Positions 33,990 to 42,819 of a stretch of 64,000 nucleotides of DNA are shown piece by piece. Position 1 is the first letter of the stretch, and each line of letters begins with the position of its first letter. The position numbers were made by a program, and so were the translations under genes. The notes beneath the pieces are model-generated. The model saw nothing but the letters and a program-made list of their open reading frames with translations, made no database searches and was not told the origin of the DNA. Source of the stretch: Ruania suaedae (GTDB lineage Bacteria; Actinomycetota; Actinomycetes; Actinomycetales; Beutenbergiaceae); contig NZ_CP088018.1 of the NCBI RefSeq assembly GCF_021049265.1, positions 1,674,001 through 1,738,000 of the forward strand. The letters are read 5' to 3'.

Positions 33990-34062
33990 CTGATTGTGAT
34001 GTCGCAAGACATCGGAATAGCCCGAACCCACGGATTGTGGGTTCGGGCTAGTTCTTCGTGGG
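33978..34062 (+). repeat. Left copy of an 85-bp direct repeat at the tRNA-Pro 3' end
   Basis: It begins in the T stem of tRNA-Pro, covers the acceptor 3' strand, an IS end-like segment and a hairpin, and recurs at 35357-35442 with about ten differences and a one-base indel. The two copies flank the IS481-family transposase. Confidence 0.85.
34018..34050. terminator. Perfect hairpin after tRNA-Pro and after the transposase gene
   Basis: TAGCCCGAACCCAC and GTGGGTTCGGGCTA form 14-bp perfect arms around GGATT, followed by GTTCTTCGT. It can serve tRNA-Pro on the plus strand and lies directly after the transposase stop on the minus strand. Confidence 0.75.
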
Positions 34063-35259
34063 GGCTGGTCCTGGGGGGCGTCCGGTGGGTTGGTAGCGCT
34101 TGGTGGGGTCGAGGGTGAGCTCGCGCAGGATCTCGCCGGTGGCGGCATTGATGATGGTGATGTCGAGGTCGGCGATGAGGAGGATCACGGGGGTTCGGGC
34201 GTGGGTTCGTCCGATGCCGATGTGGTGGAGGGTGCCGCCGTGGCGGAGGGTGACTTTGCCGGCGTTATCGACGCGGTCGTGGCGCACGCGGTGGTGAGGT
34301 TCGCCGGGTGTGGTGGCGGGGGTGGCCTTGGGGCGGGTGGTGTAGGCGGTGGCCGGGGTTGCCCGGTGGGGTAGGGACCGGTGGGGGCGTCGGTGGTTGT
34401 ACTCGGTGGTGAACTCATCGAGCAGCGCTTGCAGGGCGGTGATGGTGGTGGGCTGGTCGGGGCGGGCGCGTAGCCACTTCTTGAGGGTCTGCTGGAAGCG
34501 CTCGACTTTGCCCTGGGTGGTGGGGTGGCCAGGCTTGCCGTTCTTCTGGATGATGCCGCGTCGGTGCAGGTCGGTCTCCAGTGCGGTGCGTCCACCGCGG
34601 CGCTTCTTGCTGGCCAGGCGCACGGTGTAGACCAGGCCGTTGTCGGTCAGGGTGGAGGCGGGGTAGCCGTGTTCGCGGGCGGTCTGGGCGAAGGTGGCGG
34701 CCACGATGGTGGAGGTGATCGCTTTGTGGGCGCTCAGGTGCAGCACGGCGCGGGAGTGGTCATCGAGCCAGGTGATGATCTCGGTGTCGGCGCCGGCGCG
34801 TCCGCTGGGGCGGGTGAGGCGGTAGTGGGTGAAGTCCGATTGCCAGCACTCGTTCGGCTGCGCGGCTTCGAAACGCACGTAGGAGGACTTCGGTCGCTTC
34901 TTCGGCTCGGCGGTGATGAGCCCGGCGCGGGTCAGGATCCGGTGGATCGTGGCCCGGTGGACCTCGATGTGGTGGGTGTGGCCCAGGTGCCAGGCGATCG
35001 TTTCGGCGCCGCAGTCCAGGCCAGCACGCGACAGGCGGGCGCGGATGGCCACGATCAGCTCCACGACCTCGGCATCGGTGGCCCTCGGCGTGGTGTGGGG
35101 GCGCCGCGAGCGTGGGACGAATGCGGCCTCGCCCTCGAGCCGATAGCGGGCCATCAACTTGGAGATCCAACTCTGGGATACGCCGTAGCGGCGAGCGATG
35201 GCGGACTGAGACTGGCCCGAGTTCACCGCGGTCACCACCAGGCGTCGCTTGTTGTCCAT
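34048..35259 (-). CDS. IS481-family DDE transposase
   Basis: A 403-residue transposase that appears intact. The N-terminal helix-turn-helix reads SQSAIARRYGVSQSWISKLM; a second HTH region follows. The integrase core has DDE-type motifs: CWQSDFTHY (first Asp), STLTDNGLVYT (second Asp) and GKVERFQQTLKKWL (Glu). A C-terminal extension of about 100 residues is typical of the longer actinobacterial IS481 members. Its last codons lie in the hairpin region of the left direct repeat. Confidence 0.93.
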   Translation of the reverse strand: MDNKRRLVVTAVNSGQSQSAIARRYGVSQSWISKLMARYRLEGEAAFVPRSRRPHTTPRATDAEVVELIVAIRARLSRAGLDCGAETIAWHLGHTHHIEVHRATIHRILTRAGLITAEPKKRPKSSYVRFEAAQPNECWQSDFTHYRLTRPSGRAGADTEIITWLDDHSRAVLHLSAHKAITSTIVAATFAQTAREHGYPASTLTDNGLVYTVRLASKKRRGGRTALETDLHRRGIIQKNGKPGHPTTQGKVERFQQTLKKWLRARPDQPTTITALQALLDEFTTEYNHRRPHRSLPHRATPATAYTTRPKATPATTPGEPHHRVRHDRVDNAGKVTLRHGGTLHHIGIGRTHARTPVILLIADLDITIINAATGEILRELTLDPTKRYQPTGRPPGPAPTKN

Positions 35260-35356
35260 AGACCACGAGCCTGGCCACAGCGGCTATACCGATCTCGTGC
35301 GACACCCCTATTCCCATGACCCGCGACACCCTATTCCGATGTCCTGCACCAGCACA

Positions 35357-35442
35357 CCGCCAGCCCGACTGATTGCGATGTCGCAGGACATCGCCACTAG
35401 CCCGGGCCCACGGATTGTGGGTTCGGGCTAGTTCTTTGTGGG
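35357..35442 (+). repeat. Right copy of the 85-bp direct repeat
   Basis: It carries the tRNA-Pro 3' fragment CCGCCAGCCCGAC without the rest of the tRNA, then a diverged IS end-like segment and a weaker hairpin (35398-35430). Similarity to the left copy ends after GTTCTTTGTGGG. Confidence 0.85.
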
Positions 35443-35790
35443 AGTGGGGTGCGCCCCAGCGCCTTTTGACGAGGAACCGTGTCACCCACGACCATGGTGA
35501 CCGCGAGCCTCACCGCGCGTCCGTGCTCGGCTCGGCTTCACCGTGTCGCGACCACCGGGTGCTGGCGGGGGTAGATCGGCGCATCGGTCGCGGTGTCATC
35601 GGGATCGCCCTGCGCATGCCATTCAGCATGGTCATCCAACGGTGGCGCACGGTGTGCCGGCCTCATCCCCCACGCTGTCGCCGCCCGCTTGCGATTCGAT
35701 ATAGCACTCGTGACGTGGCGCACCGGAGGGGTCGAGATCGCAGCGGTCATCCACGCCGCCTTCACTGTCCTCTGAGGCACGAGGGTCTCG
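35443..35790. other. Non-coding, degenerate stretch
   Basis: No open frame here has coding character on either strand, and I see no RNA gene. It lies between the IS-flanking repeat and a decayed oxidoreductase gene and looks like a decay or deletion scar. Confidence 0.55.
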
Positions 35791-36448
35791 CACGCGGCCG
35801 CGATCCGTGCGGCCGTGACAGAGGCGGTGCTCGCCGACCAGATCGGTATCGACGCGGTCGCGCTGGGGGAGCATCACCGTCCGGAGATCGCGATCTCCAG
35901 CCCGGAGGCGGTACTGGCAGGTATCGCGACAGCAACCGAGCGCATCCGGCTGGCGTCCGGGGTGACCGTGCTCTCGTCCGACGACCCGGTGCGCGTCTTC
36001 CAGCGCTTCGCGACGGTGGACGCCCTCTTGAACGGTCGCGCCGAGGTGATCCTCGGACGCGGCTCGTTCACCGAGTCGTTCCCGCTCTTCGGGTACGACA
36101 TGAAGGACTACGAGGTGCTCTTCGATGAGAAGGTCGATCTCCTCCATCGACTGCTCAGCGAAGAGCCGGTGACCTGGGAGGGCACCACTCGCCCCGCCCT
36201 GCACGACGCCGACGTCTATCCGAAGACCGACTCGGTCGGCTCAGCACCTGGGTGGGAGTCGGCGGGTCGCCACAGTCGGTCATCCGTACCGCCCGTTACG
36301 GGTTCCGGCTGATGCTCGCCATCATCGGCGGCGCACACGACCGGTGTTCGCACCCTTGGTAGACCTGTACCGACGCGCGAGCCAGCAACTCGGCACGACA
36401 GCGCAGCCGGTCGGCATGCACTCGCCCGGCTTCGTCGCCGCCACCAGT
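35791..36448 (+). pseudogene. Decayed LLM-class luciferase-like monooxygenase
   Basis: Three pieces in different frames together read like an LLM-class flavin oxidoreductase. Piece 1 (to about 36239) contains ALGEHHRPEIAISSPEAVLA and LGRGSFTESFPLFGYD. Piece 2 has STWVGVGGSPQSVIRTARYG and LMLAIIGG. Piece 3, from 36344, has FAPLVDLYRRASQQLG and VGMHSPGFVAAT. At least two frameshifts break the gene, the first 20 or so residues are missing, and the C-terminal third is replaced by the DoxX gene. Confidence 0.8.
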
Positions 36449-36451
36449 GGC

Positions 36452-36958
36452 GTGGGGATCGACATCGGCCTGTTGGTGCTTCGGCTCGCCCTCGGCCTTC
36501 TACTCTTCGGCCACGGCATGCGGAGGGTGTCCCGGTGGTTCGGCGGTGCCGGACTGCGCAGTGGGATCGAGGAGCTCCGGCGGGCGGGCCTGCGCGGTGG
36601 TGCGCTCACGGCGCTGGTCGTGGGCGGCGGGCAGGTGCTCGCTGGCGTTCTCTTCGTCTCAGGTGCCCTGACCTCGATCGCGGTCATGTCCGCCACCGGC
36701 GTGATGCTGGTGGCCGCCACGGTCAAGGCGAAGAACGGTCTGTGGCTCCAGCGCGACGGGCGCGAGTTCGCGTTCGTCCTCATCGTCACGAGCGTCGCAC
36801 CGGGCTTCACCGGTCCGGGCGCCTACTCGGCCGATGCGCTTCTCGGCATCGCCTCCATCCCCGCGTGGACGGGGCTCATGCCCGCCCTCGCGGGTCTGCT
36901 CGCAGGGTTGTCCGTGTGTCTGGCCGTCCACGTCCCCACGATGTCGAGTGCGGCATGA
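36452..36958 (+). CDS. DoxX-family membrane protein
   Basis: About 168 residues with four hydrophobic segments: IDIGLLVLRLALGLLLFGHG, ALTALVVGGGQVLAGVLFVS, SIAVMSATGVMLVAATVKAK and a C-terminal one, the DoxX layout. The open frame actually begins at GTG 36344, inside the remains of the LLM oxidoreductase, giving a 204-residue hybrid; GTG 36452 would give the DoxX part alone. The family is linked to redox balance; its role here is unknown. The junction suggests a deletion. Confidence 0.65.
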   Translation: MGIDIGLLVLRLALGLLLFGHGMRRVSRWFGGAGLRSGIEELRRAGLRGGALTALVVGGGQVLAGVLFVSGALTSIAVMSATGVMLVAATVKAKNGLWLQRDGREFAFVLIVTSVAPGFTGPGAYSADALLGIASIPAWTGLMPALAGLLAGLSVCLAVHVPTMSSAA

Positions 36959-37077
36959 CGACCACCACCGAGACCGGAGGACGTCGCAGCACATGCGAAC
37001 AGGCCGGATTCGTTGTCTCCTGGAGGGAACGCGGATCAACGATCCGCGTGACTTGCCCGAACCGAGAGGAGAACCAG

Positions 37078-37539
37078 ATGAGCACGGTCGAGGAATCGGT
37101 CGACGTGAACGTCCCGGTCAGCACGGCGTACAACCAGTGGACCCAGTTCGAGGACTTCCCCGAGTTCATGGAAGGCGTCGTCTCCATCACTCAGACCGAC
37201 GATGTTCACAACCACTGGGTCACCGAGGTCGGCGGACAGCGCAGGGAGTTCGACACCAAGATCACCGAGCAGCATCCGGACGAACGCATCGCGTGGACGA
37301 CCACCAGCGGTGACGTTGACCACGGCGGCGTGGTGACCTTCCATCGGCTGAGCGAGTCGACCACGCGGATCATGGTCCAGATCGACTGGGCACCGAAGGG
37401 TATCGCTGAGAAGGTCGGCGCGGCAGTGGGAGTCGATGAGCACCGGGTGAAGGCGGATACCAAGCGTTTCAAGACCTTCATCGAGGAGCGCCAGCGTCCG
37501 ACCGGTGCGTGGCCCGGTGAGGTCGAGAACCCCAGCTGA
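37078..37539 (+). CDS. SRPBCC-family (polyketide cyclase/START-like) protein
   Basis: A 153-residue helix-grip protein: VEESVDVNVPVSTAYNQWTQ at the start, FPEFMEGV, then DERIAWTTTSGDVDHGGVVT. It has the cavity fold that binds hydrophobic ligands, but no catalytic residues can be assigned. Similar proteins occur as stand-alone coenzyme Q-binding or stress proteins. GAGAGGAG precedes ATG. A longer upstream open frame is DoxX in another frame. Confidence 0.8.
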   Translation: MSTVEESVDVNVPVSTAYNQWTQFEDFPEFMEGVVSITQTDDVHNHWVTEVGGQRREFDTKITEQHPDERIAWTTTSGDVDHGGVVTFHRLSESTTRIMVQIDWAPKGIAEKVGAAVGVDEHRVKADTKRFKTFIEERQRPTGAWPGEVENPS

Positions 37540-37681
37540 GGTCACTCCGGCGGACCCTTCCGCCTCACGCTGAGTGGACGCCCCGGGGTCGCTGCCGCCC
37601 ATGGCACGATCCGGGGCGCCCTTTGCTCACCTCCGCAGCAACACCTGGCGCGGCCTCAGCGCCGGAAAGGACACCGCCACG

Positions 37682-38707
37682 ATGGGCGACATCATCAGCA
37701 CCGAAATCCATCTGGCAGCCCGGCCCGAGGGCTGGCCTACGGACGCAGACTTCCGCACCGTCACCCACACCTATGGTGACCTCACGCCCGGCAAGATACG
37801 CGTGGCCAACGAGTTCGTCTCCGTCGACCCCTACATGCGGGGGCGGATGAACGACGTCCGCAGCTACGTGCCGCCGTTCGAACTCGGCCAGAGGATCACC
37901 GGCGCCGCAGTCGGTCGCGTGACCGACTCGGCGTCGGAGGACATCGCCGAGGGTGAGCTCGTCCTCCACCAGCACGGATGGAGTGACGTGATCCAGGAGG
38001 ACGCCTCCACATTCCGGGTGGTGCCGGACGTCCCCGGCCTCTCTCCTTCCCTCCGCCTGCACATCTTCGGGATGACAGGCCTGACGGCGTACGTGGGCCT
38101 CACCGAGATCGCCGGCCTGGCCGAGGGAGAGACTGTCTTCGTCTCCGGCGCCGCGGGTGCTGTCGGGACCGCTGCCGGGCAGATCGCGGCGCTGCTCGGA
38201 GCCGGACGCGTGGTCGGCTCTGCCGGGACGGCCGAGAAGGTCGCCCTGCTGACCGAGAAGTACGGCTACGACGCTGCCTTCAACTACAAGGACGGCGATA
38301 CCCGCGAGCAGCTCCTCGAGGTCGCGCCGGAGGGTATCGACGTGTACTTCGACAACGTCGGTGGCGACCACCTCGAGGCCGCGATCGCCGTGTTCAACGA
38401 CGGCGGACGCGCTGCGCTGTGCGGCGCCATCTCCGGCTACAACGCCACCGAGCCCGCGCCCGGCCCCGACAACATGATGAACCTGATCACCCGCGGCCTC
38501 ACGCTGCGGGGCTTCACCCTCGGTGGCCATCTTCACCTGGCCTCGGAGTTCGACGAACGGATGACCGGATGGTTCAGCGAGGGACGGATCGCCTACGACG
38601 AGACCGTGGTGGATGGCATCGAGAACGTGGTGGGGGCGTTCCTGGGCATGATGCGGGGGGAGAACGTCGGCAAGATGCTCGTCCGCGTCGGCGGGGCCGG
38701 GCAGTGA
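37682..38707 (+). CDS. NADP-dependent oxidoreductase, zinc-free MDR family
   Basis: A 341-residue medium-chain reductase of the prostaglandin/leukotriene reductase (CurA/YncB) type. FVSVDPYMRGRMND is the family-specific N-terminal motif, VSGAAGAVGTAAGQIAALLG is the NADP-binding loop near residue 155, and GIDVYFDNVGGDHLEAA and RAALCGAISGYN follow. It reduces enals or enones. ATG 37682 is used; an open frame to 37574 lacks support. About 140 bases of non-coding sequence separate it from the SRPBCC gene. Confidence 0.88.
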   Translation: MGDIISTEIHLAARPEGWPTDADFRTVTHTYGDLTPGKIRVANEFVSVDPYMRGRMNDVRSYVPPFELGQRITGAAVGRVTDSASEDIAEGELVLHQHGWSDVIQEDASTFRVVPDVPGLSPSLRLHIFGMTGLTAYVGLTEIAGLAEGETVFVSGAAGAVGTAAGQIAALLGAGRVVGSAGTAEKVALLTEKYGYDAAFNYKDGDTREQLLEVAPEGIDVYFDNVGGDHLEAAIAVFNDGGRAALCGAISGYNATEPAPGPDNMMNLITRGLTLRGFTLGGHLHLASEFDERMTGWFSEGRIAYDETVVDGIENVVGAFLGMMRGENVGKMLVRVGGAGQ

Positions 38708-38738
38708 CCGTACCGGCGGAACGGCCTTAGGTTCGCAG

Positions 38739-39245
38739 ATGTGGTTCGACTCGTGGTCCGATGTGATCCGCACCGTGGTCCTGGGCACCGCGGCCTACGC
38801 GACTCTGGTGCTGATCCTGCGCGTGAGCGGCAAACGCACCCTCAGCCAGCTCAACGCCTTCGACTTCGTCGTCACGGTGGCGCTGGGTTCGACGCTCGCC
38901 ACCATCCTGCTCAGCACGGACGTCTCATGGGCGCAGGGCACCGCGGCGCTGCTGCTGCTCGCCGCACTCCAGTTCGTGCTCGCCCTGTGCACCGCCCGGT
39001 GGCAGGCGTTGCGCCGCGCGGTGACCTCGTCGCCGGCGGTGCTTCTGCGCGATGGACGCATGGATGCGGCGGCGCTGCGCTCGGCACGTCTGACCGAGAG
39101 TGAAGTGCGTCAGGCGGTCCGCTCGGCCGGCTCGGGGGACCTCGCCGACATCGCCGTCGTCGTGCTGGAGACCGACGGTCGGCTGTCGGTGATCCCACGC
39201 TCGCAGTGGGGGGACGGGTCCGCGCTCAGCGACGTGAGCCTCTGA
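38739..39245 (+). CDS. DUF421 / YetF-type membrane protein
   Basis: A 168-residue protein with about three membrane segments, followed by a small cytoplasmic DUF421 domain. LRVSGKRTLSQLNAFDFVVTVALGSTLA is split across the first two helices as in YetF; the C-terminal part carries ARLTESEVRQAVRSAG and VVVLETDGRLSVIP. Its function is unproven; relatives are sporulation or stress-linked in Bacillus. Confidence 0.82.
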   Translation: MWFDSWSDVIRTVVLGTAAYATLVLILRVSGKRTLSQLNAFDFVVTVALGSTLATILLSTDVSWAQGTAALLLLAALQFVLALCTARWQALRRAVTSSPAVLLRDGRMDAAALRSARLTESEVRQAVRSAGSGDLADIAVVVLETDGRLSVIPRSQWGDGSALSDVSL

Positions 39246-39277
39246 CGGCCGTGCCGATCAGTACGTCAGTTCAATAG

Positions 39278-39304
39278 ATTGTGCACAATTGAGTTGTGTG
39301 CAAT
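39278..39304. promoter_or_regulatory. OhrR-type operator upstream of ohrR
   Basis: ATTGTGCACAAT (39278-39289) is a perfect 12-bp palindrome, followed by the related imperfect element TTGTGTGCAA (39294-39303). AT-rich palindromes like this are known OhrR binding sites. The in-frame GTG at 39296 lies inside it, which argues for the ATG at 39314 as start. Confidence 0.65.
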
Positions 39305-39313
39305 CCTTCTCGT

Positions 39314-39799
39314 ATGGGTACGCAGGAGTCACCGCGAGCAGTCGACCGGATGCTGTGCTTCGCCCTCTACACGGCCAGCCGCGTCACCACCCAGGCCTAC
39401 CGCCGCGTGCTCGCGCCCTGGGGCCTGACGTACCCGCAGTTCTTGGTGCTGGTCGAATTGTGGGACCGCGGGCCGCTGACCGTCAGCGACCTGGGCGAGG
39501 ACCTGGCACTGGACTCGGGCACGTTGTCCCCGTTGCTCACCCGGCTCGAGCGCTCGGGTTTCGTCAGCCGTTCGCGCACCAGCGAGGACGCGCGCGTGGT
39601 GACCGTGCAGCTCACCGCCGCCGGAAGCCGTCTGCGCGAGGACATGGCCGAGGTGCCGGGGCAGATCGCCGACTGCATGAACCTCGAGCCGTACGAGGCG
39701 AAAGCGCTGATATCGAGCCTGCAGGAGTACACCGACGTGGTCGAGACCCGGTCCGGCGCGCGCCACCCCTATCCCACCACCACGCCTCACCACCGGTGA
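39314..39799 (+). CDS. ohrR: OhrR-type MarR regulator, organic-peroxide sensor
   Basis: A 161-residue MarR-family repressor. MLCFALYTASR places the reactive cysteine at residue 15, exactly the OhrR sensing position when ATG 39314 is used. The winged helix contains LTVSDLGEDLALDSGTLSPLLTRLERSGFV. Peroxides oxidise the cysteine and release DNA. ohr lies 29 bases downstream. The GTG at 39296 would add six residues inside the operator. Confidence 0.88.
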   Translation: MGTQESPRAVDRMLCFALYTASRVTTQAYRRVLAPWGLTYPQFLVLVELWDRGPLTVSDLGEDLALDSGTLSPLLTRLERSGFVSRSRTSEDARVVTVQLTAAGSRLREDMAEVPGQIADCMNLEPYEAKALISSLQEYTDVVETRSGARHPYPTTTPHHR

Positions 39800-39828
39800 G
39801 GCGGCCCATCAGGAGGAGAGCAACACAC

Positions 39829-40251
39829 ATGCAGAGCATCTACACAGCCGAGGCACTCGCCACCGGGGACGGTCGCAACGGCCACGTCGCCACCACCGAC
39901 GGGCTGCTCGACGCCGACGTCCGGGTGCCGAAGGAGATGGGCGGTGCCGGGGGAGCGCTCAATCCCGAGCTGCTGTTCGCGGCCGGCTTCGGCGCCTGCT
40001 TCCACAGCGCGTTGCTGAGTGTGGCGCGCGCGCAGAAGGTGACACTGCACGATACCAGCGTCGGTGCCAGGGTCGGCGTCGGTCAGAACGGCGACGGCGG
40101 ATTCGCCCTGGCGGTCGAGTTGGAGGTCGTGATCCCCGACGTGCCGGCCGAGCAGGCACAGCAGCTCGCCGACGCCGCGCACCAGGTGTGCCCCTACTCG
40201 AACGCCACCCGCGGCAACATCGAGGTCTCGGTGCGCGTGGTCGAGGACTGA
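39829..40251 (+). CDS. ohr: Organic hydroperoxide resistance protein Ohr
   Basis: A 140-residue thiol peroxidase of the OsmC/Ohr family that reduces organic hydroperoxides. Both active-site cysteines are present: the peroxidatic one in FAAGFGACFHSAL and the resolving one in HQVCPYSNATRGN. AGGAGGAG precedes ATG. It is co-transcribed with ohrR and controlled by it. Confidence 0.94.
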   Translation: MQSIYTAEALATGDGRNGHVATTDGLLDADVRVPKEMGGAGGALNPELLFAAGFGACFHSALLSVARAQKVTLHDTSVGARVGVGQNGDGGFALAVELEVVIPDVPAEQAQQLADAAHQVCPYSNATRGNIEVSVRVVED

Positions 40252-40266
40252 CCGCGCAGCACGCGA

Positions 40267-40302
40267 GCGGGCCCCGGGCCTCCATCGGAGGTCCGGGCCC
40301 GC
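40267..40302. terminator. Bidirectional hairpin after ohr
   Basis: GCGGGCCCCGGGCCTCC pairs with GGAGGTCCGGGCCCGC around ATC with one bulge and one mismatch. It lies between the convergent ohr and AI-2E transporter genes. Confidence 0.75.
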
Positions 40303-40324
40303 CGGTGCGTGTGCGGTGCGCGCT

Positions 40325-41515
40325 CTACGCCGGCTGGACGCTCTCGCGCCGGCGGTCCTTCTGCCGGGCGAACCAGGCCGGGGTATCCGGACCGTCCCAG
40401 ACCTGAACGGCGCCCCAGATCGAGGCGGCGATCGGCACGGCCAGGATCGCTCCGGTCAGACCCACGAGCACGGTTCCGGCGGTCAGTGCGATCAGGATGA
40501 CGAGCGGGTGCAGGCTGAGCGTGCGCGCCATCACCACCGGCTGCAGGAAGTTGCCCTCGAGCTGGTTGACCAGCACCACGATCCCCACGACCACGAGTGC
40601 TTCCACGGGCCCGAGGGCGACCAGGGCGACCAGCGCCGAGAGCACGCCGGCCAGCGTGGCACCCACCAGCGGGATGAAGGCCAGCAGGAACACCAGCACC
40701 GCCAGCGGGATGGCCAGCGGCACGCCCACGATCGCCAGCCCGATCCCGATGAAGAGGGCGTCGACCGCGGCAATGATCGCCGTACCCCGCACGTAGCCGC
40801 CGAGCGTGCGCACCGTCGAATCGCCGATGCGCCGGCCCCGCTCATAGCGCTCGCCCTGGAACGGGCGCAGCATGAACTCCCAGATCTGCGGTCCGTCCTT
40901 GAGGAAGAAGAACAGCACGACGACGAAGATGATCAACCCGGCCACGAAGTCGAACGTCTGCGTCGCCCCGGCGACCGCACCCGAACCGACGGCGCTGGAC
41001 TGAAGCAGGTCGAGGGCGGAATCCTGCACCGACTGGATCTGCTCCTCGGTGATCTCGAAGGGGAGTCCCTGCACGTAGTCCTGCAACTGGGTGAAGCCTT
41101 CCAGGGCCTGATCTCGCAGGGTGGGCCACTGGGCGACGACCGCGGCAGCCACGAGCCAGACGATCCCGGCCAGCAGGGCGACGACGGCGACGAGCGCGAT
41201 CACGGTGGCCAGGACGGAGGGCACACCGCGGCGGCGCATCAACCCCACCAAGGGGGAGATGGCTGCGGCGACCACCAGCGCGATGAGCACAGGGATCACG
41301 ACCAGGGTCAGCTGGGTGAGCCCCAGCACGGCGACGGCGACGAGAGCGAGGATGGCCAGCACCTGCAGCGAGCGGGTACCGACCCTGCCCACCCCGTCCG
41401 ACCAGAGCGCCGAGGCTCCGCCTGGGTGTGGGGCGTCCTGCGGGCGTCGGTCGGCGGCGTGCTCGACCGCCTGCGGGCGGGATCGCCGGCGATCACGACG
41501 GGTGAACAGACCCAT
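40325..41515 (-). CDS. AI-2E-family transporter
   Basis: A 396-residue membrane protein of the autoinducer-2 exporter (TqsA/PerM) family with about eight membrane segments, including LQVLAILALVAVAVLGLTQL, a periplasmic helical region, and the conserved VVLFFFLKDGP and NQLEGNFLQPVVM signatures. Basic, disordered termini are cytoplasmic. Substrates of most members are unknown; some move Na+ or small metabolites. It is a single-gene unit. Confidence 0.85.
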   Translation of the reverse strand: MGLFTRRDRRRSRPQAVEHAADRRPQDAPHPGGASALWSDGVGRVGTRSLQVLAILALVAVAVLGLTQLTLVVIPVLIALVVAAAISPLVGLMRRRGVPSVLATVIALVAVVALLAGIVWLVAAAVVAQWPTLRDQALEGFTQLQDYVQGLPFEITEEQIQSVQDSALDLLQSSAVGSGAVAGATQTFDFVAGLIIFVVVLFFFLKDGPQIWEFMLRPFQGERYERGRRIGDSTVRTLGGYVRGTAIIAAVDALFIGIGLAIVGVPLAIPLAVLVFLLAFIPLVGATLAGVLSALVALVALGPVEALVVVGIVVLVNQLEGNFLQPVVMARTLSLHPLVILIALTAGTVLVGLTGAILAVPIAASIWGAVQVWDGPDTPAWFARQKDRRRESVQPA

Positions 41516-41574
41516 GGACTTCTTCTCCTCGGAACGCGGGATTCGGGCCGCTGCCGGCCTCAGCGGGTGACAGC

Positions 41575-42819
41575 CTACGTGAGGTCACCCAGCTGCACCG
41601 GACCAACGAGCGATCCGGTCTCCTCACGGACCCACCAGCTGCCGCAGGAACGTGGTGAACCATCGATGCTGAGTGCTCGATCCCAGGCCAGGAACCACAT
41701 GCCCCAGTCGAGACGCAGATGGTAGGGAGCCACCTGACGCGGACGGCGGTTCACGGGGCCCGGCTTGCCGTGGAAGACGTACTCACGCCAGCCGCCGTCG
41801 GGACGTTCGTGGTCGGTGCCCTCGACCACGATCTCGTGCCGGACCCGCGTGATCGTCCCGAAGGCGCCGTAGGACCCGCCCAGATGCCAGCGGTTGTAGG
41901 AGGCGTTCATCACCGGGCGGCGGGAGAAGAAGTTCCGGGCCGGCCGGTAGGCGAGCAGCACGCACCCCAGCACCGCAGCGAGCACGAGCACCACCCACCA
42001 GATCGGACCGGGTTCCACCGGGTCCGGGTCTGCGCCGAGAGCCGGTTCCAGGAACGGCAGCACCGCGACCAGTTGGGCGTCCCCGACGGCGGAGAAGGCG
42101 AGCAATATCGTCAGCCAGATCAACCAGGCGAAGTTGCCCGAGAGCACGAGCCAGAGCTGGGTGCCGACGATCAGAGCCGCAACGATCGAGGCGACCGGTT
42201 GCGGGGCGAACGGCAGGAGCGGTACCCCCAGCTGGACGACATGGTTGGCCGCGACCTCCACCCGATGCACCGGCCTGGGCAGGTGGTGGAAGGACCAGCT
42301 GAGCGGGCCGGGCATCGGTTGGGTCTGGTGGTGGTAGTCCAGCGCCGTCAGGTTCCGCCAGGTACTGTCCCCGCGGATCTTGATCAGGCCGGCACCGAGC
42401 TCGACGCGCAGCAGCAACCAGCGAAAGGCCAGCAGCACCAACCACGGGGGAGCGACGTCGTGCGAACCCAGGAAGGCCGCGAGCAGCCCGACCTCCAGCA
42501 GCAGCGACTCCGACCCGAAGCTGTAGAACACCTGACCCACGTTGACCACCGACAGGTACAGCAGATACAGCACCACGAAGGCCAGCAGTGGCGCCCAGGC
42601 CGGGCCGGCTTGGGGGAAGCCGAGCACGAGCGCGACGGCGATTCCCACCCCGACCCACGCCAGCGCCACCACGTACCGGTCGGAGTAGTGGTGGCGGAAG
42701 AGGGTGGGCCCGGCCCGATCGCCGGCACGGGCCAGGAAGTCGGGGACCGGCAGCAGCCCGCGCGAGCCGAGCAGCGGAACGAACTGACGCAGCACCGCGA
42801 CGAAGGCGAAGAGATACAC
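41575..42819 (-). CDS. Lipase-maturation-factor-family membrane protein, 5' end interrupted by an amber codon
   Basis: 414 residues from GTG 42819, with LMF signatures: FGSESLLLEVGLLAAFLG, FRWLLLRVELGAGLIKIRGD, TWRNLTALDYHHQTQPMPGP and a C-terminal beta domain (REYVFHGKPG, RLDWGMWFLAW). The expected start is ATG 42885, which has a strong GGGAGG site, but the third codon is TAG (42879-42877) where relatives have Trp in MxWF. The frame is open afterwards (FAAENYDAARFVLQRGIAA), so only codon 3 breaks it. Either it is translated from GTG 42819, losing part of the first membrane segment, or it is a young pseudogene. Confidence 0.78.
   Translation of the reverse strand: MYLFAFVAVLRQFVPLLGSRGLLPVPDFLARAGDRAGPTLFRHHYSDRYVVALAWVGVGIAVALVLGFPQAGPAWAPLLAFVVLYLLYLSVVNVGQVFYSFGSESLLLEVGLLAAFLGSHDVAPPWLVLLAFRWLLLRVELGAGLIKIRGDSTWRNLTALDYHHQTQPMPGPLSWSFHHLPRPVHRVEVAANHVVQLGVPLLPFAPQPVASIVAALIVGTQLWLVLSGNFAWLIWLTILLAFSAVGDAQLVAVLPFLEPALGADPDPVEPGPIWWVVLVLAAVLGCVLLAYRPARNFFSRRPVMNASYNRWHLGGSYGAFGTITRVRHEIVVEGTDHERPDGGWREYVFHGKPGPVNRRPRQVAPYHLRLDWGMWFLAWDRALSIDGSPRSCGSWWVREETGSLVGPVQLGDLT

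Larger units (their letters stand above)
34000..35351. mobile_element. IS481-family insertion sequence
   Basis: Terminal inverted repeats are visible: left TGTCGCAAGACATCGGAATAG (34000 to 34020, 21 bases) and its right counterpart at 35331-35351, agreeing at 18 of 21 positions. Subterminal copies of GCGACACCC(C)TATTCC at the right end (35299-35339) resemble transposase binding sites. One full-length transposase gene is inside. No target-site duplication is obvious at these ends, so the exact boundaries are uncertain. Confidence 0.7.

Noticed and set aside
34525-35319. 264-residue plus-strand open frame across the IS
   Set aside because: It is antisense to the intact transposase and has no domain.
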